Numbered from the stretch's first letter, positions 35,807-45,834 are shown. The stretch is 64,000 nucleotides of DNA from Cellulosilyticum sp. I15G10I2 (GCF_900095725.1 NZ_FMMP01000006.1:558001-622000), one strand, 5' to 3'. Notes: a model not told the origin generated them from the sequence alone. Numbers and translations: made by a program.

Positions 35807-36658
35807 ATGAATATACAGTGGTATCCAGGTCATATGACTAAGACAAAACGATTGATAGAAGAAAACATTAAGTTAGTAGATGTTGTAGTTGAGCTATTAG
35901 ATGCGAGAGCACCTTATAGCACAAAAAATCCAGATATAGATAAGCTTGCACAAAACAAACATAAAGTTATTGTTTTAAATAAGTCAGATTTAGCAGATGA
36001 AAATATAACTAAAAAATGGATTGAGTGGTATAGTACGCAACGTGTACAAGTTGTTCCGATTATAGCAACGAGCGGAAAAGGCATTAAAGAAGTTACTCAA
36101 GCAGCCGAAAATATGCTGCGTGAAAAAATGGAAAGAGATTTAGCAAGAGGGAGAATATATAGGCCTATCCGAGCGATGATCGTTGGTATTCCAAATGTGG
36201 GTAAGTCTACATTTATTAATTCACTGGTAGGCAAAGGAACTACAAAGACTGGAGATAAACCAGGGGTAACCAGAGGCAAACAATGGGTTAAAATCAAGAA
36301 AGGATTTGAACTATTAGACATGCCTGGTATATTATGGCCTAAATTTGAGAATCAAGAAGTTGCTAAAAGACTAGCTTATATAGGATCAATTAATGACAAT
36401 ATTTTAGATCATAGGGAGATTGCAATTCATCTTTTAGATTTAGGCATACGTACGTTTAAGCATAAAATTGAGGAGAGATATAAAATTAGTGTTCCTGAAG
36501 ATGGCTATGAGACTTTTAAAATGATCGCAGTGAAAAGAGGACTTCTTATATCTGGAGGAGCAATTGATGAGTTAAGGACAGCCCAGATACTTCTAGACGA
36601 ATTTAGATCAGGTAAATGGGGGCGTATTACAGTAGAAACGCCTTTGGATATTCAATAA
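35807..36658 (+). CDS. rbgA: ribosome biogenesis GTPase YlqF/RbgA
   Basis: Circularly permuted GTPase needed for late 50S assembly. The 283 residues show the permuted order: G4 motif NKSD first (about 58), then G1 GIPNVGKST, and G3 DMPG. A C-terminal RNA-binding helical domain follows. It starts MNIQWYPGHMTKTKR, the family N-terminus. It leads a group with lepB, lepB, rnhB and ylqG-ylqH, the same order as around Bacillus ylqF. Confidence 0.96.
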   Translation: MNIQWYPGHMTKTKRLIEENIKLVDVVVELLDARAPYSTKNPDIDKLAQNKHKVIVLNKSDLADENITKKWIEWYSTQRVQVVPIIATSGKGIKEVTQAAENMLREKMERDLARGRIYRPIRAMIVGIPNVGKSTFINSLVGKGTTKTGDKPGVTRGKQWVKIKKGFELLDMPGILWPKFENQEVAKRLAYIGSINDNILDHREIAIHLLDLGIRTFKHKIEERYKISVPEDGYETFKMIAVKRGLLISGGAIDELRTAQILLDEFRSGKWGRITVETPLDIQ

Positions 36659-36685
36659 GAGAATTAATGGAGGAGTGGTGCGAAA

Positions 36686-37228
36686 ATGGGAAAAAACATT
36701 GAAATCACTAAAAAATCAATTGAGTTTATAAAGGAACTTATACTTGCAGTGCTAATGGCACTTTTATTTACTGTATTTATAATAAGTCATAATAAAATTC
36801 CATCCCCATCCATGGTAGATACAATTAATGAAGGAGATCATATTCTAACAAGTATGTTGCCTTATTATTACAGAGATCCTCATAGAGGAGAAATTGTCGT
36901 ATTTAAACAAGGCGATGAGAATTGGATAAAAAGAGTTATTGGTGAACCTGGAGATACAATAGATATTTTAGAAGGCAATGTTTATGTTAATGGCATAAAG
37001 GTAGATGAATCAAACTACGTATCTGAAGAGGGAGCTTCCGAACCTACTCCATTCCTGACAAGCATAAGTTTTCCCTATGAAGTGCCAAGTGAGCATTATT
37101 TTCTGATGGGGGATAATAGACAGCAAAGTCATGACAGCAGATATCTAGGGGCAATAAGTAGAGAAAATATATATGGTAAAGGATGGATAAAGGTATATCC
37201 GTTTAACCACGTGGGACTACTTAATTAA
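36686..37228 (+). CDS. lepB: signal peptidase I (first copy)
   Basis: Membrane serine protease that removes signal peptides from secreted proteins. The 180 residues have one N-terminal membrane segment (about 15-34), the catalytic Ser42 in PSPSM, the general-base Lys82 in WIKRVIGEPGD, and the GDNRQQSHDSRYLG box. GGAGGAG lies before the start. A second copy follows after 62 bases. Confidence 0.95.
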   Translation: MGKNIEITKKSIEFIKELILAVLMALLFTVFIISHNKIPSPSMVDTINEGDHILTSMLPYYYRDPHRGEIVVFKQGDENWIKRVIGEPGDTIDILEGNVYVNGIKVDESNYVSEEGASEPTPFLTSISFPYEVPSEHYFLMGDNRQQSHDSRYLGAISRENIYGKGWIKVYPFNHVGLLN

Positions 37229-37290
37229 ATTGAACTGATACAATCAAATACTAACATAGCACTGGGTTAGTGGACAATATACAGAAATGA

Positions 37291-37839
37291 GTGAGTGTTT
37301 TGAATAAATATAAAATAGCTATAAAAGGTTTGATTGAGTTTTTAAAAGAACCTATACTTGCGGTATTAACAGCACTTATGATCTCGACATTCATTATCAG
37401 TCATACAAAGATACCAACTGGATCCATGATGTTAACCATAAATCCTGGGGATCATCTGATAGTCAACAGGCTGCCTTATTATTATAGAGACCCTGATAGA
37501 GGAGAAATTGCAGTATTTAAATTTCAAGGAGAAAATCTTATTAAAAGAGTAATTGGCAAGCCACATGATATTATAAATATTATAGACAACAATATTTATG
37601 TTAACAGTGAAAAACTAGATGAGTCAGCATACTTGAAAAGTTTAGAAAGTACGTATGAATTTTCTCGTTCAGATATTCAATTTCCTTATAAAGTACCGGA
37701 TGGATATTATTTTATGTTAGGTGATAACAGAAGAAATAGTATGGATAGCAGATATTTTGGACCTATACCTCGAGAAAATATTTATGCAAAAGGTGGCGTT
37801 AGAATATATCCTTTTAGTCGAATAGGAATTGTAAAATAG
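37291..37839 (+). CDS. lepB: signal peptidase I (second, tandem copy)
   Basis: Paralogue of the preceding gene, 182 residues, with a membrane segment at about 20-37, Ser45 in PTGSM, Lys85 in LIKRVIGKPHD and GDNRRNSMDSRYFG. Both catalytic residues are present. The copies differ most in the 85-130 region, so substrate preference may differ. The start is uncertain: GTG 37291 or TTG 37300; neither has a strong ribosome site, so its translation may be low. Confidence 0.93.
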   Translation: MSVLNKYKIAIKGLIEFLKEPILAVLTALMISTFIISHTKIPTGSMMLTINPGDHLIVNRLPYYYRDPDRGEIAVFKFQGENLIKRVIGKPHDIINIIDNNIYVNSEKLDESAYLKSLESTYEFSRSDIQFPYKVPDGYYFMLGDNRRNSMDSRYFGPIPRENIYAKGGVRIYPFSRIGIVK

Positions 37840-37852
37840 AATAGGAGTTAAC

Positions 37853-38617
37853 ATGAAGATTTCAGAAATAGATAATATATTAAAGAAACTAGATATAGAA
37901 GCACTTAAAGAACAAATGGTGTCTTTTAAAGAAGATCATAGAGTAGGTGTGCAAAAATTACTTGTTAAATACCAAAACAAACTTATACAGCATTATAAAC
38001 AGCGGGAAGAGTGGGCTTTGAAATGTAGATTCGATCAGAATATTCATCAGAATAAGCATGTGTTGGTAGGCGTAGATGAAGTTGGAAGAGGACCGCTTGC
38101 AGGACCTGTGGTGGCAGCAGCCGTGATCTTACCTTATGATACTTGTCTTTTGGGACTTAAAGACTCAAAAAAAATGAGTCCCTTAAAGAGAGAGGAACTT
38201 TATATCAAAATTCAAGAGATTGCTTTGGCAGTTGGCATTGGTATTATAGATGCTAATCGGATTGATCAAGTGAATATACTCAATGCAACTTTTGAAGCAA
38301 TGCAAAGTGCACTGCTTCATCTCAATCAAGCTTATGATGTAATAGGTGTAGATGGAGATAAGACTATACCAAATATAGCCGCTTTACAACATGCTATCAT
38401 AGGTGGGGATGATAAAAGCGCTAGTATTGCAGCAGCAAGTGTTATAGCAAAGGTTACAAGAGATCGTATGATGCATCAATATGCTAAAGCGCATGATGTA
38501 TATGACTGGATAAATAATAAAGGATATGGAAGTTCTAAACATTATGAAGGTATCAGAAAATATGGTATTACGCCATTACACCGAAAATCTTTTTTGAAAA
38601 ATGAGGGGATATTTTGA
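37853..38617 (+). CDS. rnhB: ribonuclease HII
   Basis: Removes misincorporated ribonucleotides and RNA from RNA-DNA hybrids. The 254 residues have an N-terminal helical extension and the catalytic motif GVDEVGRGPLAGP with Asp75 and Glu76, then GLKDSKKMSP and ASVIAKVTRD. GGAG precedes the ATG. The stop overlaps the TTG start of the next gene. Confidence 0.96.
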   Translation: MKISEIDNILKKLDIEALKEQMVSFKEDHRVGVQKLLVKYQNKLIQHYKQREEWALKCRFDQNIHQNKHVLVGVDEVGRGPLAGPVVAAAVILPYDTCLLGLKDSKKMSPLKREELYIKIQEIALAVGIGIIDANRIDQVNILNATFEAMQSALLHLNQAYDVIGVDGDKTIPNIAALQHAIIGGDDKSASIAAASVIAKVTRDRMMHQYAKAHDVYDWINNKGYGSSKHYEGIRKYGITPLHRKSFLKNEGIF

Positions 38618-40053
38618 TTAATAGTTTTCAGCTGCTTAAACAATTTGATGATCAAATGAATGCAACAGAATTAACTAGCCTTCAAAAAAATATACTGCTT
38701 CATAAATATTTAGATTTATTATTAAATCAGCTACAAGTTGGAGACAGTATAGAGGGGATAATAGCAAAATTGTCTGAGGATAAGTATGTCCTTCAAGTAA
38801 AGCCGCAGATTCATATTCCTATCCATGTTTCTGATCAATTAGAAATAGGAAAACTTATGACATTTACAGTTCAGGGGAAGAATGACGGGAAACTATATTT
38901 GCAACCGGAGTGGCCACAGGAAGCTAAAGAGACATCGCTTATTCAAAAAACTTTAGATGAATTAAACTTACCCAGAAACGTAGTTATGAAAGAGATCGTA
39001 GATCATTTTATGCAAAAGCACCTTCCGCTTACAAAAGAAACACTTCTTAAAGCCTATCAACTTCACAAAACATATAATATACCTTCTAAAGTTATAACAA
39101 ATTTAATTGCTCATCAAGAGCCCTTCTTAGAGCAAAAAGTAAAAACATTAGCCAGCTTACGTGAAAGCGGCTTAAATCACCTTGCATCTGATCTTAAATC
39201 AGTTTTACAAGGACTTGGAAACAAAGAAGATTTAATCAAGGTCTTTGATGTGCTTAAAGAACTGATTCCAAGTGAGCAACTAGATACTTTAAGCAAACAT
39301 ATAATGACCCAAAACAACACCAATATATTAAATAATAACGTTAAAGAGGAGACGAAAAATACCTCAGATGAAATAATCAGTATGAGGGAGACTTGGTCAA
39401 AACTTTTAGATTTGACAACAAGCAAAGACTATAAGGCTATAAATGAAAGTGTACTAAAAAAGCTAATTGGTTTTGTTTATGATGAAGTAATACATGTTAA
39501 TCTTAAGAGTATGAAAACTAATCAGGGTGAAAATGAAAAAATATATAATACTTATAATCTGCTAACAAAAATATTAAATACATTAGATAAGGCTGATCTA
39601 TCAAAAGAAGAAAGAGAGCATATTAATTATATGAAAGACCCTCTTAGTGTGCTTGGTAAAGCAAATATGCAGGCTGAGTACTTTGTATTTCCAATGCTAA
39701 ATGGAAACACTAAGATGCAAGGAGAACTCTACTTTTTTAAGCCTAAAAAGTCTCATAAAAAGAACCAAAATAATCTCTATATTGTTTTAGCACTTACGTT
39801 TCCAAATATAAATCATATACAAATACATATTAATAAACAAGACAAAGATATTCTCTTGCATGTAGAAGTTGAAAATGAAGTAATACAAAAACATATTGTG
39901 CAATATATGCCAATTCTTAATGAACAAATTGATATATTAGGGTTTAGTGTAAGTAAAATAACATGGAGTTTATTAAACCAAGTATCCCAAAAACAATTTA
40001 TTCTAGAAGATGATTTTAATAATGCACTTAATCATATGGATTTTAAAATATAA
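38614..40053 (+). CDS. FliK-like protein of unknown function (YlqG-type)
   Basis: I do not recognise a characterised family over the whole 479 residues. It begins with a SEGIIAKL-type beta segment, has a helical middle, and the C-terminal part (about 375-460) follows the pattern of the FliK hook-length-control C-domain: alternating beta strands (LALTFPNINHIQIHI, ILLHVEVENE) and a final GFSVSKITW. Gene order equals Bacillus ylqG, between rnhB and an FlhB-like gene. The start is TTG 38614, five bases after GAGGGG. It is coupled to rnhB and ylqH; no flagellar genes are near. Confidence 0.7.
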   Translation: MINSFQLLKQFDDQMNATELTSLQKNILLHKYLDLLLNQLQVGDSIEGIIAKLSEDKYVLQVKPQIHIPIHVSDQLEIGKLMTFTVQGKNDGKLYLQPEWPQEAKETSLIQKTLDELNLPRNVVMKEIVDHFMQKHLPLTKETLLKAYQLHKTYNIPSKVITNLIAHQEPFLEQKVKTLASLRESGLNHLASDLKSVLQGLGNKEDLIKVFDVLKELIPSEQLDTLSKHIMTQNNTNILNNNVKEETKNTSDEIISMRETWSKLLDLTTSKDYKAINESVLKKLIGFVYDEVIHVNLKSMKTNQGENEKIYNTYNLLTKILNTLDKADLSKEEREHINYMKDPLSVLGKANMQAEYFVFPMLNGNTKMQGELYFFKPKKSHKKNQNNLYIVLALTFPNINHIQIHINKQDKDILLHVEVENEVIQKHIVQYMPILNEQIDILGFSVSKITWSLLNQVSQKQFILEDDFNNALNHMDFKI

Positions 40054-40062
40054 GGAGGGCGT

Positions 40063-40350
40063 ATGCAAAAAGAAAAAGTAAAACGAGCAGCAGCACTTTC
40101 TTATAAAGAAGACATGACAGCACCCACGGTTATTGCAAGCGGACAAGGTAAAGTAGCAGATAATATTCTAATAGAAGCGGAAAAAAATGATATTCCTGTT
40201 TATCAAGATGAGAAGCTGGCTACAATTTTAACAGAAATAGAAATAGGAAAGCAAATACCGGTAGAATTGTATGAAGTAGTTGCAAAAATCATGGTATTTG
40301 TAGGAGATATGGATGAGTTATATGCAAAAACAAAGTATGCAAAAAAATAA
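40063..40350 (+). CDS. ylqH: stand-alone FlhB cytoplasmic-domain homologue (YlqH-type)
   Basis: A 95-residue protein matching only the C-terminal export-switch domain of FlhB/YscU: AAALSYKEDMTAPTVIASGQ, then IPVYQDEKLATIL. FlhB is normally cleaved at an NPTH motif, and the homology here begins just after the place of that motif, so NPTH is missing. There are no membrane helices. It follows the FliK-like gene after nine bases; FliK and FlhB C-domains interact in flagella. The actual role of these orphan pairs is unknown. Confidence 0.85.
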   Translation: MQKEKVKRAAALSYKEDMTAPTVIASGQGKVADNILIEAEKNDIPVYQDEKLATILTEIEIGKQIPVELYEVVAKIMVFVGDMDELYAKTKYAKK

Positions 40351-40681
40351 GAGGTTGATTGGTGCAGCGTATGAAAAGCTAGCAACAGATAGTCTTACTG
40401 CAAAAGGCTATACAATTATTTGTAATAATTATAGATGTAAAGTTGGAGAAATAGATATCGTAGCTAAAATACAAGAGTGTATTGTATTTATTGAAGTGAA
40501 ATATAGAGCAAATAGCTTATACGGATTTCCCCGTGAAGCTGTAAACTATAAAAAACAGCAGCGTATTAAGCTGACAGCAAAGTGTTACTTAAGACAACAC
40601 GAAAAGTATGAGGTAAGCTGTAGATTTGATGTCATAGAAATACTAGGAGATGTATTAACGCATATAGAAGGGGCTTTTTAG
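40313..40681 (+). CDS. yraN: YraN-family (UPF0102) nuclease-like protein
   Basis: Small protein of up to 122 residues with the UPF0102 endonuclease-fold signature VGEIDIVAK followed by VFIEVKYR, giving the Asp...Glu-x-Lys active-site pattern. Its function is not established. The start is ambiguous: ATG 40313 (after GGAG, overlapping ylqH by 38 bases), ATG 40322 or ATG 40337. It usually follows rnhB/ylqH in Firmicutes, as here. Confidence 0.88.
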   Translation: MSYMQKQSMQKNKRLIGAAYEKLATDSLTAKGYTIICNNYRCKVGEIDIVAKIQECIVFIEVKYRANSLYGFPREAVNYKKQQRIKLTAKCYLRQHEKYEVSCRFDVIEILGDVLTHIEGAF

Positions 40682-40697
40682 GAAGGGGAACAAAGAT

Positions 40698-41537
40698 ATG
40701 AATAGGGATGGGCATTTTAAGATTAAGGAAAAAGATAATCTTAAATACTTAGTTTTTGAAAAGTGGGAAGCAGATACAGAGCTTATTCATTGCTTTACTA
40801 CGAGGCACGGCGGCGTAAGTACCGGGTGTTTAGAGAGTTTAAATCTCGGATTTAATAGAGGTGATATACATGAAAATGTGATGCAAAACTATCAAAGTGT
40901 TTGTGATGTATTGAAAGTTGATCTTAAGAGTGTTGTATTATCTAAACAAGTCCATGATACCAATATTATTAAGGTGGAATTAGAGGATGCTGGCAATGGT
41001 ATTTTCTACAATAGCAAGTGGGAGAGTGCAGACGGCATGTATACTAGTCAGCCCAATATCACTTTAGTAACGCACTATGCAGATTGTGTACCTTTGCTTT
41101 TTTATGCACCAGGTTACTCGATTATCGGCATGACTCATGCAGGATGGCGTGGAACTGTTAAAGGAATTGCAGGATCGCTAGTTGATAGATGGGTAAGAAA
41201 AGAACGTATTCCGTTAGATGCCATACAAGTCGTGATAGGCCCTTCTATAGGAGAGTGTTGTTTTGAAGTAGGTAAAGAGGTAGCTGATGCATTTGTTACT
41301 GCATTTAGCGAACAGTCATTTATTAAGTGTAATAGTTTGGCCGACAAATACTCTATTGATTTGTGGCAGTGCAATAAACATATTCTTATAAAAAGTGGCA
41401 TTAAGGAAGAAAATATATTTATAACAAGTCTATGTACAAGTTGTAATGAAGATTTATTTTTTTCTCATAGAAAATCAAATGGAGCAAGAGGTACACTGGG
41501 GGCTTTTATGGCGCTTAGATCAGTAGGAGATGAATAA
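40698..41537 (+). CDS. pgeF: peptidoglycan editing factor PgeF (laccase-fold, YlmD)
   Basis: Laccase-domain protein. The E. coli homologue is an amidase that removes L-Ser-containing muropeptide precursors; purine nucleoside activity is also reported for the family. The 279 residues include TTRHGGVSTG, His86 in KQVHDTN, Cys130 in HYADCVPLLF and His147 in THAGWRG, the zinc-binding triad, plus GPSIGECCFEVG. In Bacillus ylmD stands beside ylmE-sepF; here it is about 9 kb away from them. Confidence 0.92.
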   Translation: MNRDGHFKIKEKDNLKYLVFEKWEADTELIHCFTTRHGGVSTGCLESLNLGFNRGDIHENVMQNYQSVCDVLKVDLKSVVLSKQVHDTNIIKVELEDAGNGIFYNSKWESADGMYTSQPNITLVTHYADCVPLLFYAPGYSIIGMTHAGWRGTVKGIAGSLVDRWVRKERIPLDAIQVVIGPSIGECCFEVGKEVADAFVTAFSEQSFIKCNSLADKYSIDLWQCNKHILIKSGIKEENIFITSLCTSCNEDLFFSHRKSNGARGTLGAFMALRSVGDE

Positions 41538-41538
41538 T

Positions 41539-42870
41539 TTGAACTATAAAGAACATAAGATAATAGACATAGAAAAAGGCAGTATAGCAGAAGAAATGCA
41601 AATTAAAGGCGGTGATAGCCTTATTTGGATTAATGAAGAAAATATTGAAGATGTATTTGACTATCAGTATGCTATGGCGGAGGAGATCTTAGAAATATGT
41701 ATACGAAAAAAGAATGGAGAAGAGTGGATTTTAGAAATAGAAAAAGAATATAGCGAAGACATAGGCTTGATTTTTGAAAATAGTTTGATGGATGAGCTTA
41801 TTACATGTCAAAACAAATGCCAATTTTGTTTTATAGATCAGCTTCCGCCTAATATGAGGCAGACAGTTTATTATAAAGATGATGATTGGCGCATGTCTTA
41901 TTTAAATGGCAACTACATTACATTAACGAATATGAGACAAAAAGATATGGACCGATTACTTAAGCATCGTTTGTCACCTATTAATATTTCAATTCATGCA
42001 ACAGATCAAAAGGTAAGAACACAATTACTCAATAATAAATTTGCCGGTAATATTATTGATCAGATAAGGGTACTTGTAGATGCAGGGATAGAGATTAATG
42101 GACAAATCGTTTTATGTAAGGGGATTAATGACGGAGAGGTACTAGAACAAACTATTGAAGATCTTAGCCAGTTTATACCACATATCCTCTCTTTAACAGT
42201 AGTACCAGTAGGGATATCTAAATTTAGAGAGAACCTTGCAATGCTTCAAGGCTTTGATAAAGAATCTGCAAAAGAAGTAGTGCGGGTCGTTCGAAAATGG
42301 CAGAGTTATTATCTTGAAAAAATGAATACACGCTTTATTTTTGCAGCTGATGAGTTTTATATCAAAGCTGAAGAGGTATTACCAACTTATGAAGAATATG
42401 AAGACTTTCCAGTGCTAGATAATGGAGTAGGCATGATTACTAAGTTTAAACGTGAGTTAACAGAGGGTATACAAAAATTAGCGATTAGCCATGATCATTT
42501 TGAATGTTCCGTAGTAACGGGATGTCTAACAGAGTCTTTTATGCATGAATGTATCAGAGAGCTTAAAAATAAGCTACCCAATTTTATAATCCATATTTAT
42601 CCAGTAACTAATTATTTTTTTGGTGAAGAGATTACAGTTACTGGGTTATTAACTGGGAGCGATATAATAAAAACATTAAAACAAAAAAAAATATTAGGTA
42701 AGGTATTACTTTTAGCCGATAATATGTTAAAATGTGGAGAACCTATCTTATTAGATGACTACACTATAGAGAAAATATCAAAAACATTACAGATACCCAT
42801 TGAAGTTGTACCAAACCAAGGAGAAGAATGGGTTGATAAAATTTTAGCTATAAAGGAGAAATATCAATGA
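41539..42870 (+). CDS. DUF512 radical-SAM/PDZ iron-sulfur protein
   Basis: Conserved clostridial protein of unknown function. From TTG 41539 it has 443 residues: an N-terminal PDZ-like domain (about 1-75, with the GDSLIWINE turn), then a radical-SAM-type Cys90-x3-Cys94-x2-Cys97 cluster ([14 protein letters not shown]), and a C-terminal DUF512 region. TTG is preferred because AGGAG lies nine bases upstream; ATG 41530 overlaps pgeF and touches that site. It overlaps der by four bases, suggesting a link to ribosome assembly or rRNA modification. Confidence 0.85.
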   Translation: MNYKEHKIIDIEKGSIAEEMQIKGGDSLIWINEENIEDVFDYQYAMAEEILEICIRKKNGEEWILEIEKEYSEDIGLIFENSLMDELITCQNKCQFCFIDQLPPNMRQTVYYKDDDWRMSYLNGNYITLTNMRQKDMDRLLKHRLSPINISIHATDQKVRTQLLNNKFAGNIIDQIRVLVDAGIEINGQIVLCKGINDGEVLEQTIEDLSQFIPHILSLTVVPVGISKFRENLAMLQGFDKESAKEVVRVVRKWQSYYLEKMNTRFIFAADEFYIKAEEVLPTYEEYEDFPVLDNGVGMITKFKRELTEGIQKLAISHDHFECSVVTGCLTESFMHECIRELKNKLPNFIIHIYPVTNYFFGEEITVTGLLTGSDIIKTLKQKKILGKVLLLADNMLKCGEPILLDDYTIEKISKTLQIPIEVVPNQGEEWVDKILAIKEKYQ

Positions 42871-44192
42871 GTAAACCAATAGTTGCAGTAATAGGTAGAC
42901 CTAATGTGGGAAAATCTACCTTGTTTAATAGATTAACTAAAACCAAAATGTCAATAGTAGACGATACACCAGGGGTAACTAGAGATAGAATATATGGAGA
43001 AGTAGAATGGCTTAATCATCAATTTACTTTAATTGATACAGGTGGAATTGAACCTGTAAGTACAGATGTTATTTTAAGTCAAATGAGAAGACAGGCTGAG
43101 GCGGCCATAGAATCGGCTGATGTTATTTTATTTCTAGTAGATGTTAAGACAGGGCTTACAGACTCTGATATGCATGTAGCCAATATGCTTAGAAAAGCTA
43201 AAAAGCCAGTTGTACTTGTTGTTAATAAGGTAGATGATATTGTAACTCAATCTATAGGGATGTATGAATTTTATAATCTTGGGCTAGGAGATCCTATCCC
43301 TATTTCAGCTGGACAACCTCTTAACTTAGGAGATATGTTAGATGAAATAGTGTCTCATTTTGATGTGAGTGAAGTAGAAAATGAAGACGAAGATAAAATA
43401 AAAGTTGCTATTATTGGAAAGCCTAATGTAGGCAAATCTTCGCTTGTGAATAAAATTGTAGGAGAAGAACGTGTTATAGTTAGTGATATCGCAGGGACGA
43501 CAAGAGATTCAGTGGATACAGAAATTGTTATTAATGAGCAAAAATATGTATTAATTGATACAGCAGGCATAAGAAGAAGAAGCAAAGTTAAAGAATCTAT
43601 AGAAAAATATAGTATTATACGTACTGTTTCTTCGATAGAAAGAGCTGATATTGTACTTATAATGATTGATGCCAATGAAGGGATTACAGAACAGGATACT
43701 AAAATAGCGGGAATGGCGCATGAAGCCGGCAAAGGCTGTATTATAGTTGTTAATAAATGGGATGATATAGATAAAGACGATAAGACTATGAATAAGTATC
43801 TCAAGGAAATTACAAATACTCTCGCATATATGCAGTATGCCCCTTGTATGTTTATTTCTGCTAAAACAGGTCAAAGAATTCCAAAATTATTTGAAATGAT
43901 ATATACAATTGCTCAAAATCAAACGCGTCGTGTAAGTACTGGGGTATTAAATGATGTGCTTTATGAGGCAATGGCAATGAACCAGCCACCAAGTGATAAA
44001 GGAAAACCATTGAAAATATTATATATGACGCAAGTGAGTGTTAAACCACCAACCTTTGTTATATTTGTAAATGACAAAGAGCTTATGCACTTTTCGTATC
44101 AGAGATATATCGAAAATCAAATGAGAGAAGCATTTGGTTTTAAAGGAACTCCTTTAAGATTCATTATTAGAGAAAAAGGAGGAAAAGAATAA
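42867..44192 (+). CDS. der: ribosome-assembly GTPase Der (EngA)
   Basis: Essential GTPase with two tandem G domains for 50S maturation. The 441 residues show G1 GRPNVGKST at 10-18, the first DTGG, a second G1 GKPNVGKSS near 180, DTAGIRRR, and a C-terminal KH-like domain. The start ATG overlaps the stop of the DUF512 gene (ATGA). Confidence 0.97.
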   Translation: MSKPIVAVIGRPNVGKSTLFNRLTKTKMSIVDDTPGVTRDRIYGEVEWLNHQFTLIDTGGIEPVSTDVILSQMRRQAEAAIESADVILFLVDVKTGLTDSDMHVANMLRKAKKPVVLVVNKVDDIVTQSIGMYEFYNLGLGDPIPISAGQPLNLGDMLDEIVSHFDVSEVENEDEDKIKVAIIGKPNVGKSSLVNKIVGEERVIVSDIAGTTRDSVDTEIVINEQKYVLIDTAGIRRRSKVKESIEKYSIIRTVSSIERADIVLIMIDANEGITEQDTKIAGMAHEAGKGCIIVVNKWDDIDKDDKTMNKYLKEITNTLAYMQYAPCMFISAKTGQRIPKLFEMIYTIAQNQTRRVSTGVLNDVLYEAMAMNQPPSDKGKPLKILYMTQVSVKPPTFVIFVNDKELMHFSYQRYIENQMREAFGFKGTPLRFIIREKGGKE

Positions 44193-44194
44193 GT

Positions 44195-44800
44195 ATGTAT
44201 CGTATAGCAGCATTTATAATAGGATATCTTTTTGGCGGTATTCAATCAGCTATTTTGTATGGAAAGATTAAGGGAATTGACATTACTAAACATGGGAGCG
44301 GCAATCCAGGGACAACCAATGCCGCAAGGGTTTTAGGAAAAAAGGCCGGTATTATAGTTTTATTAATAGATATTTTTAAAGCAATATTTGCAGTGGTATT
44401 AGCTAGAATACTATTTCCAAATGAAGATCTTTTAATAGGATTATATAGCGGAATTGGAGCTATACTAGGACATAGTTATCCTTTGTTTTTCAAATTCAAA
44501 GGTGGGAAAGGGATCGCGACAACAGCTGGAATGCTTCTTGCTTTAGATATTAAGATATTCCTAATAGCAGGCGTTCTTTTTCTCATAACTTTTGGTTTTA
44601 CTCAAATTGTATCTATTAGTTCTTTGGTTTTAACAGCTTCTATTCCAATAATACTTATCATTTTTCATAGTGGTGCGCCTTATGGTATAGAGGCCATGAT
44701 TCTAGGTATAGTTGTAACAGGCATTACTTTTTATAGGCATAAAGCTAATATAAAGAGGCTGATTGAAGGAACAGAATCAAAACTAATTATTAAGAAGTAG
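44195..44800 (+). CDS. plsY: acyl-phosphate glycerol-3-phosphate acyltransferase PlsY
   Basis: Membrane enzyme that transfers the acyl group of acyl phosphate (from PlsX) to glycerol 3-phosphate. The 201 residues have about five membrane segments and the motifs GSGNPGTTNAARVLGKKAG, GHSYPLFFKFKGGKGIATT and the C-terminal FYRHKANIKRL. The start is two bases after the der stop; GGAGG lies within the end of der. Confidence 0.96.
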   Translation: MYRIAAFIIGYLFGGIQSAILYGKIKGIDITKHGSGNPGTTNAARVLGKKAGIIVLLIDIFKAIFAVVLARILFPNEDLLIGLYSGIGAILGHSYPLFFKFKGGKGIATTAGMLLALDIKIFLIAGVLFLITFGFTQIVSISSLVLTASIPIILIIFHSGAPYGIEAMILGIVVTGITFYRHKANIKRLIEGTESKLIIKK

Positions 44801-44814
44801 CAGGAGGTATACAG

Positions 44815-45810
44815 GTGAAAGATATAGCTATTGTAGGAGCCGGTGGATGGGGGCTTGCGCTAGGGTTGTTACTTAATGAAAAGGGTAATAATATTACAGT
44901 TTGGTGTTACGATGAAGCAGAAAAAAATTCTATTTTACAACATAGAGAAAATAAACGTTGCCTTCCAGGAATCAAAATACCTCTTGAAATTCATTTTACT
45001 ACTTCCATGAGAGAAGCACTAAGTGATCAGGAGATCGTTATTATAGCTGTGCCTTCAAAGGCAATAAGAGCAACTGTAAATTTAATGAAAGATTATATAG
45101 CACAAGATACAATTGTTGTTAATGTATCAAAGGGAATAGAAGAAGGCAGTTTGCTTAGGCTATCTGAGGTGATAGAGCAGATATTACCTAATAAAGTAGT
45201 TGTATTATCAGGGCCAAGTCATGCAGAAGAGGTAGCCAGACATATTCCTACTACGGTTGTAGTAAGTGGGAGAGATATGAAGGCAGCAGAAAATATACAA
45301 GATACATTTATGACTAAATTTTTCCGAGTTTATACGAACGATGATCTTGTTGGTATTGAGCTTGGAGGCGCACTAAAAAATGTTATCGCACTAGCGGCAG
45401 GAACTATTGAAGGCATAGGCTATGGGGATAATACAAAAGCTGCTCTTATCACAAGAGGCATAGCGGAGATTACAAGACTTGGAGTTGCCATGGGCGGCAA
45501 TCCAGCAACTTTTGCAGGACTTACAGGCATTGGTGACCTTATTGTAACGTGTACAAGCGGACATAGTAGAAATAGAAGGGCCGGAGAACTTTTAGGTAGG
45601 GGTTATACAGTAAGTGAAGCACTTGATAAGGTGAATATGGTTGTAGAAGGCGTTCCGACAACTAAGGCAGGACATGAATTGATGCTTAAATATGAAATTG
45701 AAATGCCCATCTTAAATGCCATTTATGAAACTTTATTTGAAGATAAATCAGTCAAAGAATCTATTAATGATTTAATGCAAAGAGACAAAAAAAGTGAGCA
45801 TTATTATTAA
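44815..45810 (+). CDS. gpsA: glycerol-3-phosphate dehydrogenase (NAD(P)+)
   Basis: Reduces dihydroxyacetone phosphate to glycerol 3-phosphate for phospholipid synthesis, directly supplying the neighbouring PlsY. The 331 residues start with a Rossmann motif GAGGWGLALG, then VNVSKGIEEGSL, LSGPSHAEEVARHIPT and the substrate-binding GALKNVIALAAG. The start is GTG 44815 after AGGAGG. A terminator follows. Confidence 0.97.
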   Translation: MKDIAIVGAGGWGLALGLLLNEKGNNITVWCYDEAEKNSILQHRENKRCLPGIKIPLEIHFTTSMREALSDQEIVIIAVPSKAIRATVNLMKDYIAQDTIVVNVSKGIEEGSLLRLSEVIEQILPNKVVVLSGPSHAEEVARHIPTTVVVSGRDMKAAENIQDTFMTKFFRVYTNDDLVGIELGGALKNVIALAAGTIEGIGYGDNTKAALITRGIAEITRLGVAMGGNPATFAGLTGIGDLIVTCTSGHSRNRRAGELLGRGYTVSEALDKVNMVVEGVPTTKAGHELMLKYEIEMPILNAIYETLFEDKSVKESINDLMQRDKKSEHYY

Positions 45811-45834
45811 AACGAAGAATAATTAAGATAAACG

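Noticed and set aside
43355-43874. Overlapping minus-strand open frames opposite der
   Set aside because: Two frames overlap each other and der; no initiation context.
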